Assembly: GCA_002430925.1 (NCBI GenBank)
Contig: DJDD01000062.1
Coordinates: forward strand, 1 to 6,884
Length of the DNA: 6,884 nucleotides
Direction of reading: 5' to 3'
DNA from: Flavobacteriales bacterium UBA5933
GTDB lineage: Bacteria > Bacteroidota > Bacteroidia > Flavobacteriales > Weeksellaceae
The notes beneath the pieces are model-generated. The model saw only the letters and a program-made list of their open reading frames with translations. It ran no database searches and had not been told where the DNA came from. Position numbers and translations under genes: made by a program. Position 1 is the first letter of the stretch, and every line of letters starts with the position of its first letter. Below, piece after piece: positions 1-6,498 of the stretch.

Positions 1-432
1 GAATTATCATTTTTAGACTTTCAAAGTTTGAATTCTAAACATAAAGATAATTTATATTCAGTACATACACCACAAAGAAATAAAAAAAAATCCACACCTA
101 ATGGTATATTAACTAACTATCTTGATTTTAAATTTGATGATAATAATAACTTTAATTTTCCAATTGCAATTACTCCAACTAGATTTGATTTAAGAATGAA
201 ATATCAAAAATCAAACTTTACAATTTTTGGTAATATTGTAAACGGCTTATTAGCTAATCCATCTAATAATGATTTTTTAGATAAAATTATTATCAATAAA
301 GATAAAATAGAAGAAATAAAAGATGAACTTTACGTTTTAGGCATTACTAATGAAAGTATTTATCCAGGTTTAGAAGGAGTTGCTAAAGATGTAATGTATG
401 AAACTAGAAAAATAGTTAAGAAGGAATTATAG
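1..432 (+). CDS. FRG-domain-like protein, C-terminal part (5' end outside window)
   Basis: The frame is open from base 1 and ends at TAG 430-432, so this is the last 143 residues of a longer protein. A TTG at 28 can be read as a start, but open sequence continues in frame upstream of it, so I treat the gene as cut by the window edge. Two segments resemble the end of FRG domains as I remember them: a P-x-R-x-D-x-R-x-x-x-Q-x-S-x-F-T-x-F-G stretch at codons 59-77, and a lysine-rich helix followed by L-x-x-x-G-I-T-N-E-S-I-Y-P-G-L-E-G near the end (codons 112-130). FRG proteins have no single established activity; many lie near restriction, toxin or anti-phage genes. The middle is rich in Asn and Lys, as expected from AT bias. 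The N-terminal F-R-G-containing part, which would confirm the family, is not visible. Family assignment is inference from motif memory. Confidence 0.62.
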   Translation, partial: ELSFLDFQSLNSKHKDNLYSVHTPQRNKKKSTPNGILTNYLDFKFDDNNNFNFPIAITPTRFDLRMKYQKSNFTIFGNIVNGLLANPSNNDFLDKIIINKDKIEEIKDELYVLGITNESIYPGLEGVAKDVMYETRKIVKKEL

Positions 433-449
433 AATAATTTCAATAAAAA

Positions 450-479
450 AAAAAGGAACCTTCGTCAAAGTTCCTTTTT
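450..479. terminator. Bidirectional rho-independent terminator
   Basis: A 10-bp stem (AAAAAGGAAC at 450-459 pairing with GTTCCTTTTT at 470-479) closes a 10-base loop that can fold further through TT/AA pairs. It has a T-rich tract on the plus side (475-488) and an A10 tract at 445-454, which reads as T10 on the minus strand. It lies 17 bases after the stop of the FRG-like gene and 19 bases past the stop of the convergent small membrane-protein gene, so it can end both transcripts. Confidence 0.88.
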
Positions 480-498
480 AATTTTTTTCTGTATAATT

Positions 499-705
499 TT
501 ATTTCTTAAATAAAACAGTAACTCCGTCTTGATTTGGTAAAATTGGACGAACTTCTTCTGCTGTAATGATACCAGCCTTTTCTTTTTTAAGATTAGCAAG
601 CCATAATGGGATCCAAGAAATTGCCATCGTTGCAAAGAAGATGATTCCCCAAAAACCACATAAAGCGACTACTAAAAATAATAAGAAACCTAAAAATTGA
701 ATCAT
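499..705 (-). CDS. Small hydrophobic membrane protein, 68 aa, unknown function
   Basis: I do not recognise this protein. Residues 1-36 are almost entirely hydrophobic (Leu, Phe, Val, Trp, with a G-F-W-G motif at 17-20) and could form one long or two short membrane helices. A short Lys-rich stretch follows (39-43), then a polar tail of about 25 residues ending in F-K-K. The positive charges after the hydrophobic part suggest that the tail is cytoplasmic. The ATG at 703-705 is preceded by an A/T-rich leader and a perfect -7 element at 725-732. It is transcribed divergently from fumC and convergently with the FRG-like gene. A second minus-strand frame across 465-659 overlaps it but lacks the membrane pattern and the promoter spacing. 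The coherent hydrophobic N-terminus, own promoter motif and own terminator support a real gene; no function can be assigned. Confidence 0.72.
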   Translation of the reverse strand: MIQFLGFLLFLVVALCGFWGIIFFATMAISWIPLWLANLKKEKAGIITAEEVRPILPNQDGVTVLFKK

Positions 706-724
706 GATTTTATTTTTATGTATA

Positions 725-732
725 CAAAAATA
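725..732 (-). promoter_or_regulatory. -7 promoter element for the 68-aa gene
   Basis: On the minus strand this reads TATTTTTG, an exact match to the Bacteroidota -7 consensus TAnnTTTG. Transcription would begin about 6-7 bases downstream, leaving a leader of roughly 13 bases before the ATG at 705. No convincing -33 TTG is seen at the usual distance, and the region is AT-rich, so chance is possible. Confidence 0.45.
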
Positions 733-801
733 GTATTTTTTTTTTATTGAATAACTAATAATAATCAGTTTCTTTCATCTTAACATTTACCAATGATTTG
801 C

Positions 802-809
802 TAAATTTG
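802..809 (+). promoter_or_regulatory. -7 promoter element for fumC
   Basis: TAAATTTG matches the Bacteroidota -7 consensus TAnnTTTG exactly. The predicted transcript start near 816 gives a leader of about 24 bases before the fumC ATG. The expected -33 TTG around 780 is not clear; TTAACA occurs there instead. The position in a short divergent intergenic region supports the call. Confidence 0.5.
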
Positions 810-839
810 TAAGACAACTAAAAAATAAAACTTAGAAAG

Positions 840-2237
840 ATGGAATACAGAATTGAGAAAGATACAATGGGGGAAGTTAAAGTTCCTGCAGATAAATATT
901 GGGGAGCGCAAACAGAACGTTCAAGAAATAATTTTAAAATTGGTGCTCCAGCATCAATGCCAAAAGAAATAATAGAAGGATTTGCATATTTAAAAAAGGC
1001 AGCAGCTTTTGCTAATACTGAATTGGGTGTTTTACCAATTGAAAAACGTGATGCTATCGCAGCTGTTTGTGATGAAATCTTAGCTGGAAAATTAGATGAC
1101 CAATTCCCTTTAGTAATTTGGCAAACAGGTTCAGGTACACAATCTAACATGAATGTTAATGAGGTTGTTGCAAATAGAGCACAAGTTTTAGCTGGATTCA
1201 AAATTGGAGAAGGAGAGCCTGTATTAAAAGCTAATGATGATGTAAATAAATCTCAATCTTCTAATGATACTTTCCCAACAGGAATGCACATAGCTGCTTA
1301 CAAAGCTGTTGTAGAAGTAACAATTCCTGGTGTAGAAAAATTACGTGATACTTTAGCTAAAAAATCAGCTGAATTCATGAATGTTGTAAAAATTGGTCGT
1401 ACGCACTTAATGGATGCAACTCCACTTACTTTAGGACAAGAAATTTCAGGTTATGTAGCTCAATTAAATCATGGTTTAAGAGCATTACGCCATACTTTAG
1501 ATCATTTATCAGAATTAGCTTTAGGAGGAACTGCTGTAGGTACAGGATTAAATACTCCAAAAGGTTATGATGTTTTAGTAGCAAAATATATTGCTGATTT
1601 TACAGGACATCCATTTGTAACTGCAGAAAATAAATTTGAAGCTTTAGCTGCACATGACGCAATTGTAGAAACACACGGAGCTTTAAAACAATTAGCTGTT
1701 TCATTAAACAAAATTGCTAATGATATTAGAATGATGGCTTCTGGTCCTCGTTCAGGTATTGGTGAAATTTTAATTCCAGAAAATGAGCCAGGTTCTTCTA
1801 TCATGCCAGGTAAAGTAAATCCAACACAATGTGAAGCTCTTACAATGGTTGCTGCACAAGTTATTGGAAATGATGTTGCTATTTCTGTAGGAGGAACACA
1901 AGGTCATTATGAATTGAATGTATTTAAACCAGTTATGGCTGCTAATTTCTTACAATCAGCTCGTTTAATTGGTGATGCATGTGTGTCTTTTGACGAACAT
2001 TGTGCACAAGGAATTGAGCCAAATCATGCTCGTATTAATGAATTAGTTAACAATTCTTTAATGCTTGTTACAGCTTTAAATACTAAAATTGGTTACTACA
2101 AAGCAGCAGAAATTGCACAGACTGCTCATAGAAATAATTCTACATTAAAAGAAACAGCTATTTCATTGGGATATGTAACTGCTGAAGAATTTGATGAGTG
2201 GGTTAAACCAGAAGACATGGTAGGTTCTTTAAAATAA
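840..2237 (+). CDS. fumC: Class II fumarate hydratase (fumarase C)
   Basis: This enzyme interconverts fumarate and L-malate in the cytosolic TCA cycle. It is a homotetramer of the fumarase/aspartase superfamily that needs no iron-sulfur cluster. At 465 aa it is essentially the length of E. coli FumC (467 aa). The three conserved regions of the superfamily are present: T-G-S-G-T-Q-S-N-M-N at 96-105, the G-R-T-H-L-M-D-A-T-P segment with catalytic His at 189, and the signature G-S-S-I-M-P-G-K-V-N at 318-327, whose serine on the mobile loop is the proposed catalytic base. The T-H-L-M-D-A-T-P and S-x-M-P-G-K-V-N-P-T-Q wording fits fumarase rather than aspartase or argininosuccinate lyase. The start at 840 is preceded by an A-rich leader without a Shine-Dalgarno sequence, normal for this phylum. 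It is monocistronic, with its own promoter motif and terminator, and appears intact. Confidence 0.97.
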   Translation: MEYRIEKDTMGEVKVPADKYWGAQTERSRNNFKIGAPASMPKEIIEGFAYLKKAAAFANTELGVLPIEKRDAIAAVCDEILAGKLDDQFPLVIWQTGSGTQSNMNVNEVVANRAQVLAGFKIGEGEPVLKANDDVNKSQSSNDTFPTGMHIAAYKAVVEVTIPGVEKLRDTLAKKSAEFMNVVKIGRTHLMDATPLTLGQEISGYVAQLNHGLRALRHTLDHLSELALGGTAVGTGLNTPKGYDVLVAKYIADFTGHPFVTAENKFEALAAHDAIVETHGALKQLAVSLNKIANDIRMMASGPRSGIGEILIPENEPGSSIMPGKVNPTQCEALTMVAAQVIGNDVAISVGGTQGHYELNVFKPVMAANFLQSARLIGDACVSFDEHCAQGIEPNHARINELVNNSLMLVTALNTKIGYYKAAEIAQTAHRNNSTLKETAISLGYVTAEEFDEWVKPEDMVGSLK

Positions 2238-2251
2238 TTCAAAGAATAGTA

Positions 2252-2294
2252 TTATATAAAAAAGGTCTCGTATTACGAGACCTTTTTTATATAA
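2252..2294. terminator. Bidirectional terminator between fumC and rocD
   Basis: A perfect inverted repeat pairs 2252-2272 with 2274-2294, centred on T2273. The core GGTCTCGTA/TACGAGACC is flanked by A6 and T6 runs that give a poly-U tail in either direction. Sterically the real loop is probably 3-5 bases. It begins 14 bases after the fumC stop and lies 27 bases past the rocD stop, so it serves both convergent transcripts. Confidence 0.93.
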
Positions 2295-2321
2295 ATTTAA
2301 ACAACTTTGAAATATAAAATT

Positions 2322-3554
2322 TTATTTTTTAAATTCTTCTGCTGTCTTTCTAATTATTGAAAGACATTCATGTAATTGTTCTTCAGTTATAACTAAAGGA
2401 GGAGCGAAACGAATAATATTTCCATGTGTAGGTTTTGCTAATAATCCGTTATCTTTTAATGCAACACAGAAATTCCAAGCTGTTTCAGATTCTGGTGTAT
2501 CATTGATTAAGATAGCATTTAATAAACCTTTACCACGTACAGATTTAAATAATTCAAATTCTTCAGCCATTTTAGTAATTTCATTTCTAAAAATTTGACC
2601 TAATTTTTCTGCATTTTCAGCTAGTTTTTCATCTAAAACAACTTCTAAAGCTTCTTTTGCCACTGCAGCAGCTAAAGGATTTCCTCCATAAGTTGATCCA
2701 TGTTGACCAGGTTTTATAACATTCATTACCTCATCATTAGCTAAAACAGCAGATACAGGATATGCTCCACCAGAAACAGCTTTACCTAAAATTAATAAGT
2801 CTGCATCAATATTTTCATGATCAATCGCTAACATTTTACCAGTTCTTGCGATACCAGTTTGTATTTCATCAGCAATAAATAAAACATTATGTTTTTTACA
2901 TAATTCTTCACAAGCTTTTAAATATCCTTCAGATGGAACATTTACACCAGCTTCACCTTGTATAGGTTCAACTAAGAAACCACAAATTTTATCCGCTTTT
3001 TCTTCTAATAATTGTTTTAATGCATCAACATTATTATAGTCTATTGCTTCAAAACCACTTGTATAAGGATTAAAGTTTTTTCTAGCTTCATCATCATTAG
3101 AAAATGAAATAATAGTTGTTGTACGTCCGTGGAAATTATCTTTACATACAACAATTATTGCTTCTCCATTTGGAATTTTTTTCTTTTCATATCCCCATTT
3201 ACGAGCTATTTTAAGAGCTGTTTCTACAGCTTCTGCTCCTGTATTCATTGGTAATATTTTATCAAAACCAAAAAGCTCTGTAATATATTTTTCAAATTTT
3301 CCTAATTCAGCATTATAAAATGCACGAGAAGTTAAAGTAAGTTTTTCTGCTTGTTCTTTTAATTTATTTATAATTCTTGGATGGCAATGTCCTTGATTAA
3401 CAGCTGAATAAGCAGAAAGGAAATCAAAATATTGTTTTCCATCTACATCCCAAACATAAACACCTTTTCCTTTTTCTAAAACAACTGGAAGTGGGTGATA
3501 ATTGTGTGCACCATACTTATTTTCTAACTCGATTAATTCTACTGATTTTTCCAT
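2322..3554 (-). CDS. rocD: Ornithine aminotransferase (ornithine--oxo-acid transaminase)
   Basis: This is a PLP-dependent class III aminotransferase that moves the delta-amino group of L-ornithine to 2-oxoglutarate, giving glutamate 5-semialdehyde and glutamate and so linking arginine/ornithine breakdown to proline and glutamate. At 410 aa it has the full family length. Visible landmarks are the N-terminal Y-G-A-H-N-Y-H-P-L-P segment (14-23) typical of ornithine aminotransferases, the phosphate-binding N-T-G-A-E-A-V-E (104-111), F-H-G-R-T (141-145), the pyridine-binding aspartate D229 in A-D-E-I-Q-T-G, and the Schiff-base lysine K258 in L-G-K-A-V-S-G-G. The Y-G-A-H-N-Y segment separates it from acetylornithine aminotransferase (ArgD), the main alternative. 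It is the last gene of a three-gene minus-strand run, 27 bases after murI, with no clear promoter of its own in that gap, and ends at the 2252-2294 terminator. Confidence 0.94.
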   Translation of the reverse strand: MEKSVELIELENKYGAHNYHPLPVVLEKGKGVYVWDVDGKQYFDFLSAYSAVNQGHCHPRIINKLKEQAEKLTLTSRAFYNAELGKFEKYITELFGFDKILPMNTGAEAVETALKIARKWGYEKKKIPNGEAIIVVCKDNFHGRTTTIISFSNDDEARKNFNPYTSGFEAIDYNNVDALKQLLEEKADKICGFLVEPIQGEAGVNVPSEGYLKACEELCKKHNVLFIADEIQTGIARTGKMLAIDHENIDADLLILGKAVSGGAYPVSAVLANDEVMNVIKPGQHGSTYGGNPLAAAVAKEALEVVLDEKLAENAEKLGQIFRNEITKMAEEFELFKSVRGKGLLNAILINDTPESETAWNFCVALKDNGLLAKPTHGNIIRFAPPLVITEEQLHECLSIIRKTAEEFKK

Positions 3555-3581
3555 TGTATTTTGTATTTGTTTGTAATTTTA

Positions 3582-4388
3582 TTAATCTTCTAAACTTTTT
3601 TCAATTAGTTGAATATCTTTTCCAAATAATCTTTTTGTTGTTTTTACAATACTATCCGTTGTGTATGAAATGTAAAATAAATATTCTGATTTAGCATCTT
3701 TTGAAGCTAATTTTCCATTTTTAGATAACATATAAATAATATGATTAACAACAATTAATGGTGAATTAACGATATTAACTTTTTTATTAAAAAGTTGATT
3801 TATTTCTCTCTCTAGATGAGTATAATGTGTACAACCAAGAATAAGAGAATCTATTCCTTCTAATTTTTTATTATATAAATAAGTTTCTAAAACAACTTTA
3901 GAAATAGGTGTATTTACAAATCCTTCTTCAATGACAGGAACTAGCAAGGGAGTAGCTAATTCTATAACGTTTATATGTTTGTTACGTTTACGAATTGCTT
4001 TTTTATATGCACCAGATTTCACAGTAGTTTTGGTTGCAATAACTCCAATTTTTTCTCGAAGTTCAAAAGATATTTTTTCTGCTACAGGAGAAATAACATC
4101 AATAACAATGATATCTTTTCCAGCAACTTTTTTTATATCTTTTAAAGCAGTTGCTGTAGCTGAGTTACAAGCTATTAATATAGCTTTACAATTATTGTCT
4201 TTTAGAAATTGCGTTATACTTATAGAAAATTTTGTAATATCTTCATTCGATTTATCTCCGTAAGGTAAATTTTTTGTATCACCAAAATAGATTATACTCT
4301 CATTAGGTAACAATCGCTTTATTTCTTTGACAAACATCAAACCTCCAACTCCAGAATCAAAAACACCAATAGGTCTGTTATCACTCAT
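3582..4388 (-). CDS. murI: Glutamate racemase
   Basis: MurI is a cofactor-independent racemase that makes D-glutamate from L-glutamate for the peptide stem of peptidoglycan; it acts in the cytoplasm and is normally essential. The protein has 268 aa, the usual size. The N-terminus carries I-G-V-F-D-S-G-V-G-G (7-16), with the conserved Asp at 11 and Ser at 12, followed by the Y-F-G-D-T-K-N-L-P-Y-G segment (34-44). The catalytic cysteine pair is present: C74 in A-C-N-S-A-T-A and C186 in L-G-C-T-H-Y. The second motif continues as T-H-L where many members have P-L-L, a minor variation. The ATG at 4386-4388 lies 18 bases after the hemW stop, and its own stop lies 27 bases before rocD, so it is probably the middle gene of one transcript. 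A TATTTTTG at 4394-4401 is too close to the ATG to be a persuasive separate promoter. Confidence 0.96.
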   Translation of the reverse strand: MSDNRPIGVFDSGVGGLMFVKEIKRLLPNESIIYFGDTKNLPYGDKSNEDITKFSISITQFLKDNNCKAILIACNSATATALKDIKKVAGKDIIVIDVISPVAEKISFELREKIGVIATKTTVKSGAYKKAIRKRNKHINVIELATPLLVPVIEEGFVNTPISKVVLETYLYNKKLEGIDSLILGCTHYTHLEREINQLFNKKVNIVNSPLIVVNHIIYMLSKNGKLASKDAKSEYLFYISYTTDSIVKTTKRLFGKDIQLIEKSLED

Positions 4389-4406
4389 AATTACAAAAAT
4401 AATAAA

Positions 4407-5534
4407 TTATTTGATGTAGAATAGCCTTGATGCAATACCATCCGCAAAAAAATATGATTCTGGTGTTAGAATTATTTTATTATTTTGCTGAGTAATGATA
4501 TTTTCAGATTTTAATTGTTTAATTTCTGAATTAAAATAATTGACTAATTCTGATGAAAACTCTTCGTTTATTCGTTTAATATCAATACCATAAATTGTTC
4601 TAAGTCCAATCATAATCATTTCATTAAATCGATCTATTTCGCTCAGTGTTTCTATTTCTTGTGGTAAAATATTTTCGTTAATACTTTTTATATATTTAGA
4701 ATTATTCGCAATATTCCAAGCTCTTTGTTTTCCGTTAAAAGAATGAGCAGAAGGACCAATACCTAAATAAGGAATACCTTTCCAATAATTTGAATTGTGT
4801 ACAGAGAAATAATCTTTTTTTCCAAAATTTGAAATTTCATAATGTATAAAATCATTTTCGAATAAAGTTTTAACTAAAAGTTGAAATTGTTCATTTTGTT
4901 GATTGTCATCTGTGGGTTTGGTTATTCCTTTTTTTATCTGATAATCTAAAACCGTTTTTTCTTCTACTGTTAATGCATAAGAAGAAATATGAGGAATGTT
5001 CAGTTCGATTGCCTTAGAAAGATTTTTTTTCCACATACTATTTGTTGTAGTTGTAGATCCGTAAATCAAATCAATTGTAATATTATCAAATCCGTAATCT
5101 TGTACTAATTTTATAGATTTTTCTGCTTCAAGAGCATTATGTGCTCTATTCATTAATTGAAGATCTTTTTCAAAAAAAGATTGTATTCCAATTGAAAAAC
5201 GGTTAATTGGAGTTGATTTTAAATAATTTAATTTCTCTTTTGAAATATCATCAGGATTAGCTTCTAATGTTATTTCTTTAATTTGAGAAGTATTATAATG
5301 TTTATAAATTGTATCAAATATATTTTGTAATTCTATTTCTGTTAAAATGGATGGTGTTCCTCCTCCAAAATAGATTGTTTCTAGAGGATTATTTATTTCA
5401 TTCTTTCTAAGAATCAATTCTTTATTAATACTATCTATTAATATAGATTTAGAATCTAAATTGGTAGAAAAATGAAAATCACAATAGCTACATTTCTGTT
5501 TACAATAAGGTATATGAATATAAATTCCAGACAA
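4407..5534 (-). CDS. hemW: Radical-SAM heme chaperone HemW (HemN-like)
   Basis: HemW binds a [4Fe-4S] cluster and SAM and is thought to deliver heme to respiratory proteins. It is often mis-annotated as oxygen-independent coproporphyrinogen III oxidase. The cluster motif is C11-x3-C15-x2-C18-D-F: the fourth cysteine of genuine HemN (CxxxCxxCxC) is replaced by F20, as in HemW. Also visible are G-G-G-T-P-S (57-62, SAM binding), E-A-N-P (91-94), R-F-S-I-G-I-Q-S-F (112-120), and the H-N-x-x-Y-W motif (246-251) typical of HemW, followed by L-G-I-G-P-S-A-H-S-F. The length of 375 aa is normal. The start is TTG at 5532-5534: no ATG occurs between the upstream in-frame stop (5589-5591) and the cluster motif, and family members as I recall them begin M-x-G-I-Y-I-H-I-P. 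It heads the hemW-murI-rocD run. Confidence 0.94.
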   Translation of the reverse strand: MSGIYIHIPYCKQKCSYCDFHFSTNLDSKSILIDSINKELILRKNEINNPLETIYFGGGTPSILTEIELQNIFDTIYKHYNTSQIKEITLEANPDDISKEKLNYLKSTPINRFSIGIQSFFEKDLQLMNRAHNALEAEKSIKLVQDYGFDNITIDLIYGSTTTTNSMWKKNLSKAIELNIPHISSYALTVEEKTVLDYQIKKGITKPTDDNQQNEQFQLLVKTLFENDFIHYEISNFGKKDYFSVHNSNYWKGIPYLGIGPSAHSFNGKQRAWNIANNSKYIKSINENILPQEIETLSEIDRFNEMIMIGLRTIYGIDIKRINEEFSSELVNYFNSEIKQLKSENIITQQNNKIILTPESYFFADGIASRLFYIK

Positions 5535-5551
5535 ATTATTATTATTTTTAG

Positions 5552-5559
5552 CAAAAGTA
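5552..5559 (-). promoter_or_regulatory. -7 promoter element for hemW-murI-rocD
   Basis: The minus strand reads TACTTTTG, an exact match to TAnnTTTG. A TTG at 5584-5586 (minus) is a possible -33 element, although its 24-base spacing is slightly long. Transcription would start near 5545, about 11 bases before the TTG start codon. This excludes long N-terminal extensions and supports the chosen start. Confidence 0.5.
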
Positions 5560-5590
5560 CCTTTTAATAACTTAGCTAGAAAACAATTTT

Positions 5591-5609
5591 ATTTTTTTTC
5601 AAAAAAAAT
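5591..5609. repeat. A-tract/T-tract inverted repeat in divergent promoter region
   Basis: A run of eight T (5592-5599), a single C, then eight A (5601-5608), flanked by A and T, forms a perfect inverted repeat between the divergent hemW and cold-shock genes. It has no GC core, so it is unlikely to be a terminator. Tracts like this can bend DNA or act as AT-rich upstream promoter elements; here that is inference only. Confidence 0.4.
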
Positions 5610-5660
5610 TATCCATTATTGAAATATAAAATATATCTTTATAACGTAAATAAAAATACT

Positions 5661-5852
5661 ATGAATAAAGGAACTGTAAAATTCTTTAATGAAGAAAAAG
5701 GATACGGATTTATTAAAGATGATGAATCAGGAAAAGAGTACTTCGTACATATTTCTGGTTTAACAGACAAAGTAGCTCAAGATGATAAAGTATCATTTGA
5801 TCTAGAACAAGGAAAAAAAGGTATCAATGCCGTTAATGTTAAAGTGATATAA
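5661..5852 (+). CDS. Cold-shock domain protein (CspA family)
   Basis: This is a single cold-shock domain of 63 aa, a five-stranded OB fold that binds single-stranded RNA and DNA and acts as an RNA chaperone. The start M-N-K-G-T-V-K-F-F-N is the family N-terminus. RNP1 is K-G-Y-G-F-I-K (13-19) and RNP2 is F-V-H-I-S (28-32), so the aromatic nucleic-acid-binding surface is present; F9 stands where CspA has tryptophan, which is common in this phylum. The frame is open upstream to an ATG at 5619, but the 14 added residues match nothing in the family and 5661 gives the canonical protein. TATCTTTA at 5634-5641 is a seven-of-eight match to the -7 consensus and would leave a short leader, without the long cold-regulated leader of E. 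coli cspA. It is divergent from hemW and followed by its own terminator. Confidence 0.95.
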   Translation: MNKGTVKFFNEEKGYGFIKDDESGKEYFVHISGLTDKVAQDDKVSFDLEQGKKGINAVNVKVI

Positions 5853-5878
5853 TTAAATATTTTCAACATATTTCTTGT

Positions 5879-5902
5879 AAAAGCGACCAAAAGGTCGCTT
5901 TT
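5879..5902. terminator. Rho-independent terminator after the cold-shock gene
   Basis: AAAAGCGACC (5879-5888) pairs with GGTCGCTTTT (5893-5902) around an AAAA loop, giving a 10-bp stem with a GC-rich core. T continues to 5904, then A and five more T. It begins 27 bases after the cold-shock stop codon. It may also terminate the convergent minus-strand gene that ends at 5918, although the T tract on that side is only four long. Confidence 0.92.
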
Positions 5903-5917
5903 TTATTTTTTATGGTT

Positions 5918-6457
5918 TTAGTTTTCATGATTCTCATAAAAATCAGCAGCATTTAAAACTATATTTACAAAATGATATAATCTACCTAATTGATATTTAG
6001 CTAAATGATGTCCATATAGACTAGCTAAATAAGTTCCTAATGCTAACATAATAGAAAAAGGAATAGACCAAATCCAAACACTTTCATTTTTTACAATATA
6101 TTCTGAAAGAGTATAGGAACCTAAAGTAATAAATATAGCTCCACTTAAACCATATAAAAATGCAAAAAATGTCCAAACACTTGGTTTTGGACCTATAATT
6201 CCTCTTACTACCAAATAATTAGAATTATCTTCCTCATCTTCTTCAATTCTTATTTGCAATTGTGGGTGCCAATATTCATCTTTTCCTTTTCTAACACGAA
6301 TCATAGCAATTTCCTTATTTACATATCCACCATATTCTTCTATATTTTCATCTAAATATTTTTTAATTAGGCTAATGAATTCGTTTTTAGATAAATTTGT
6401 ATAAACCTTGAATCGTGGACGGCTTAGTAAAGATTTGATAGGAACTTTGTGCGACAT
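5918..6457 (-). CDS. Two-helix membrane protein, unknown function
   Basis: I cannot assign a function. From the ATG at 6455-6457 the product is 179 aa. The N-terminal part (1-90) is soluble: R-P-R-F-K-V (13-18), a Lys/Glu-rich helix, then beta-like segments with Y-W-H-P-Q-L-Q-I (62-69), an acidic stretch (72-77), and V-R-G-I-I-G-P-K-P-S-V-W-T-F-F (84-98). Two hydrophobic helices follow at about 94-116 and 127-148, then an amphipathic C-terminus. The W-x-P-x-L and G-P-x-P-x-V-W-T pattern reminds me of an uncharacterised Bacteroidota family; this is memory, not a search. The frame also allows a start at 6505 (195 aa), but that adds 16 residues and overlaps the divergent gene's start at 6499, so 6457 is preferred. 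No clear -7 element is seen upstream. The protein probably sits in the inner membrane with both ends cytoplasmic. Confidence 0.8.
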   Translation of the reverse strand: MSHKVPIKSLLSRPRFKVYTNLSKNEFISLIKKYLDENIEEYGGYVNKEIAMIRVRKGKDEYWHPQLQIRIEEDEEDNSNYLVVRGIIGPKPSVWTFFAFLYGLSGAIFITLGSYTLSEYIVKNESVWIWSIPFSIMLALGTYLASLYGHHLAKYQLGRLYHFVNIVLNAADFYENHEN

Positions 6458-6498
6458 GAGCTTATGGTTTATTTTAAATATACGAAAAAAAATATTAT

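Noticed and set aside
28..432. TTG at 28 as the start of a complete 134-aa protein
   Set aside because: The frame remains open to base 1 with no stop, and the visible part resembles only the C-terminal end of a larger domain, so the gene is more likely truncated by the window.
465..659. 64-codon minus-strand frame overlapping the 68-aa membrane protein
   Set aside because: It overlaps the better-supported 499-705 gene in another frame, has no promoter motif at a sensible distance, and runs into the terminator stem.
736..745. T10 homopolymer in the fumC upstream region as a terminator tail
   Set aside because: No stem-loop precedes it on either strand; it is more likely AT-rich promoter spacer.
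818..1201. Minus-strand frame antisense to the start of fumC
   Set aside because: It lies opposite a clear fumarase coding region; its composition is what the complement of that gene would give.
3931..4263. Plus-strand frame antisense to murI
   Set aside because: It is fully inside murI, with no promoter or recognisable protein features.
4394..4401. TATTTTTG (minus strand) as an independent murI promoter
   Set aside because: It would start transcription at or inside the murI ATG and has no -33 partner at a usable spacing; in AT-rich sequence such matches occur by chance.
5619..5660. 14-codon N-terminal extension of the cold-shock protein
   Set aside because: The added residues are unlike the family, whose members start exactly at the M-N-K-G-T-V-K position, and the segment covers the likely promoter.
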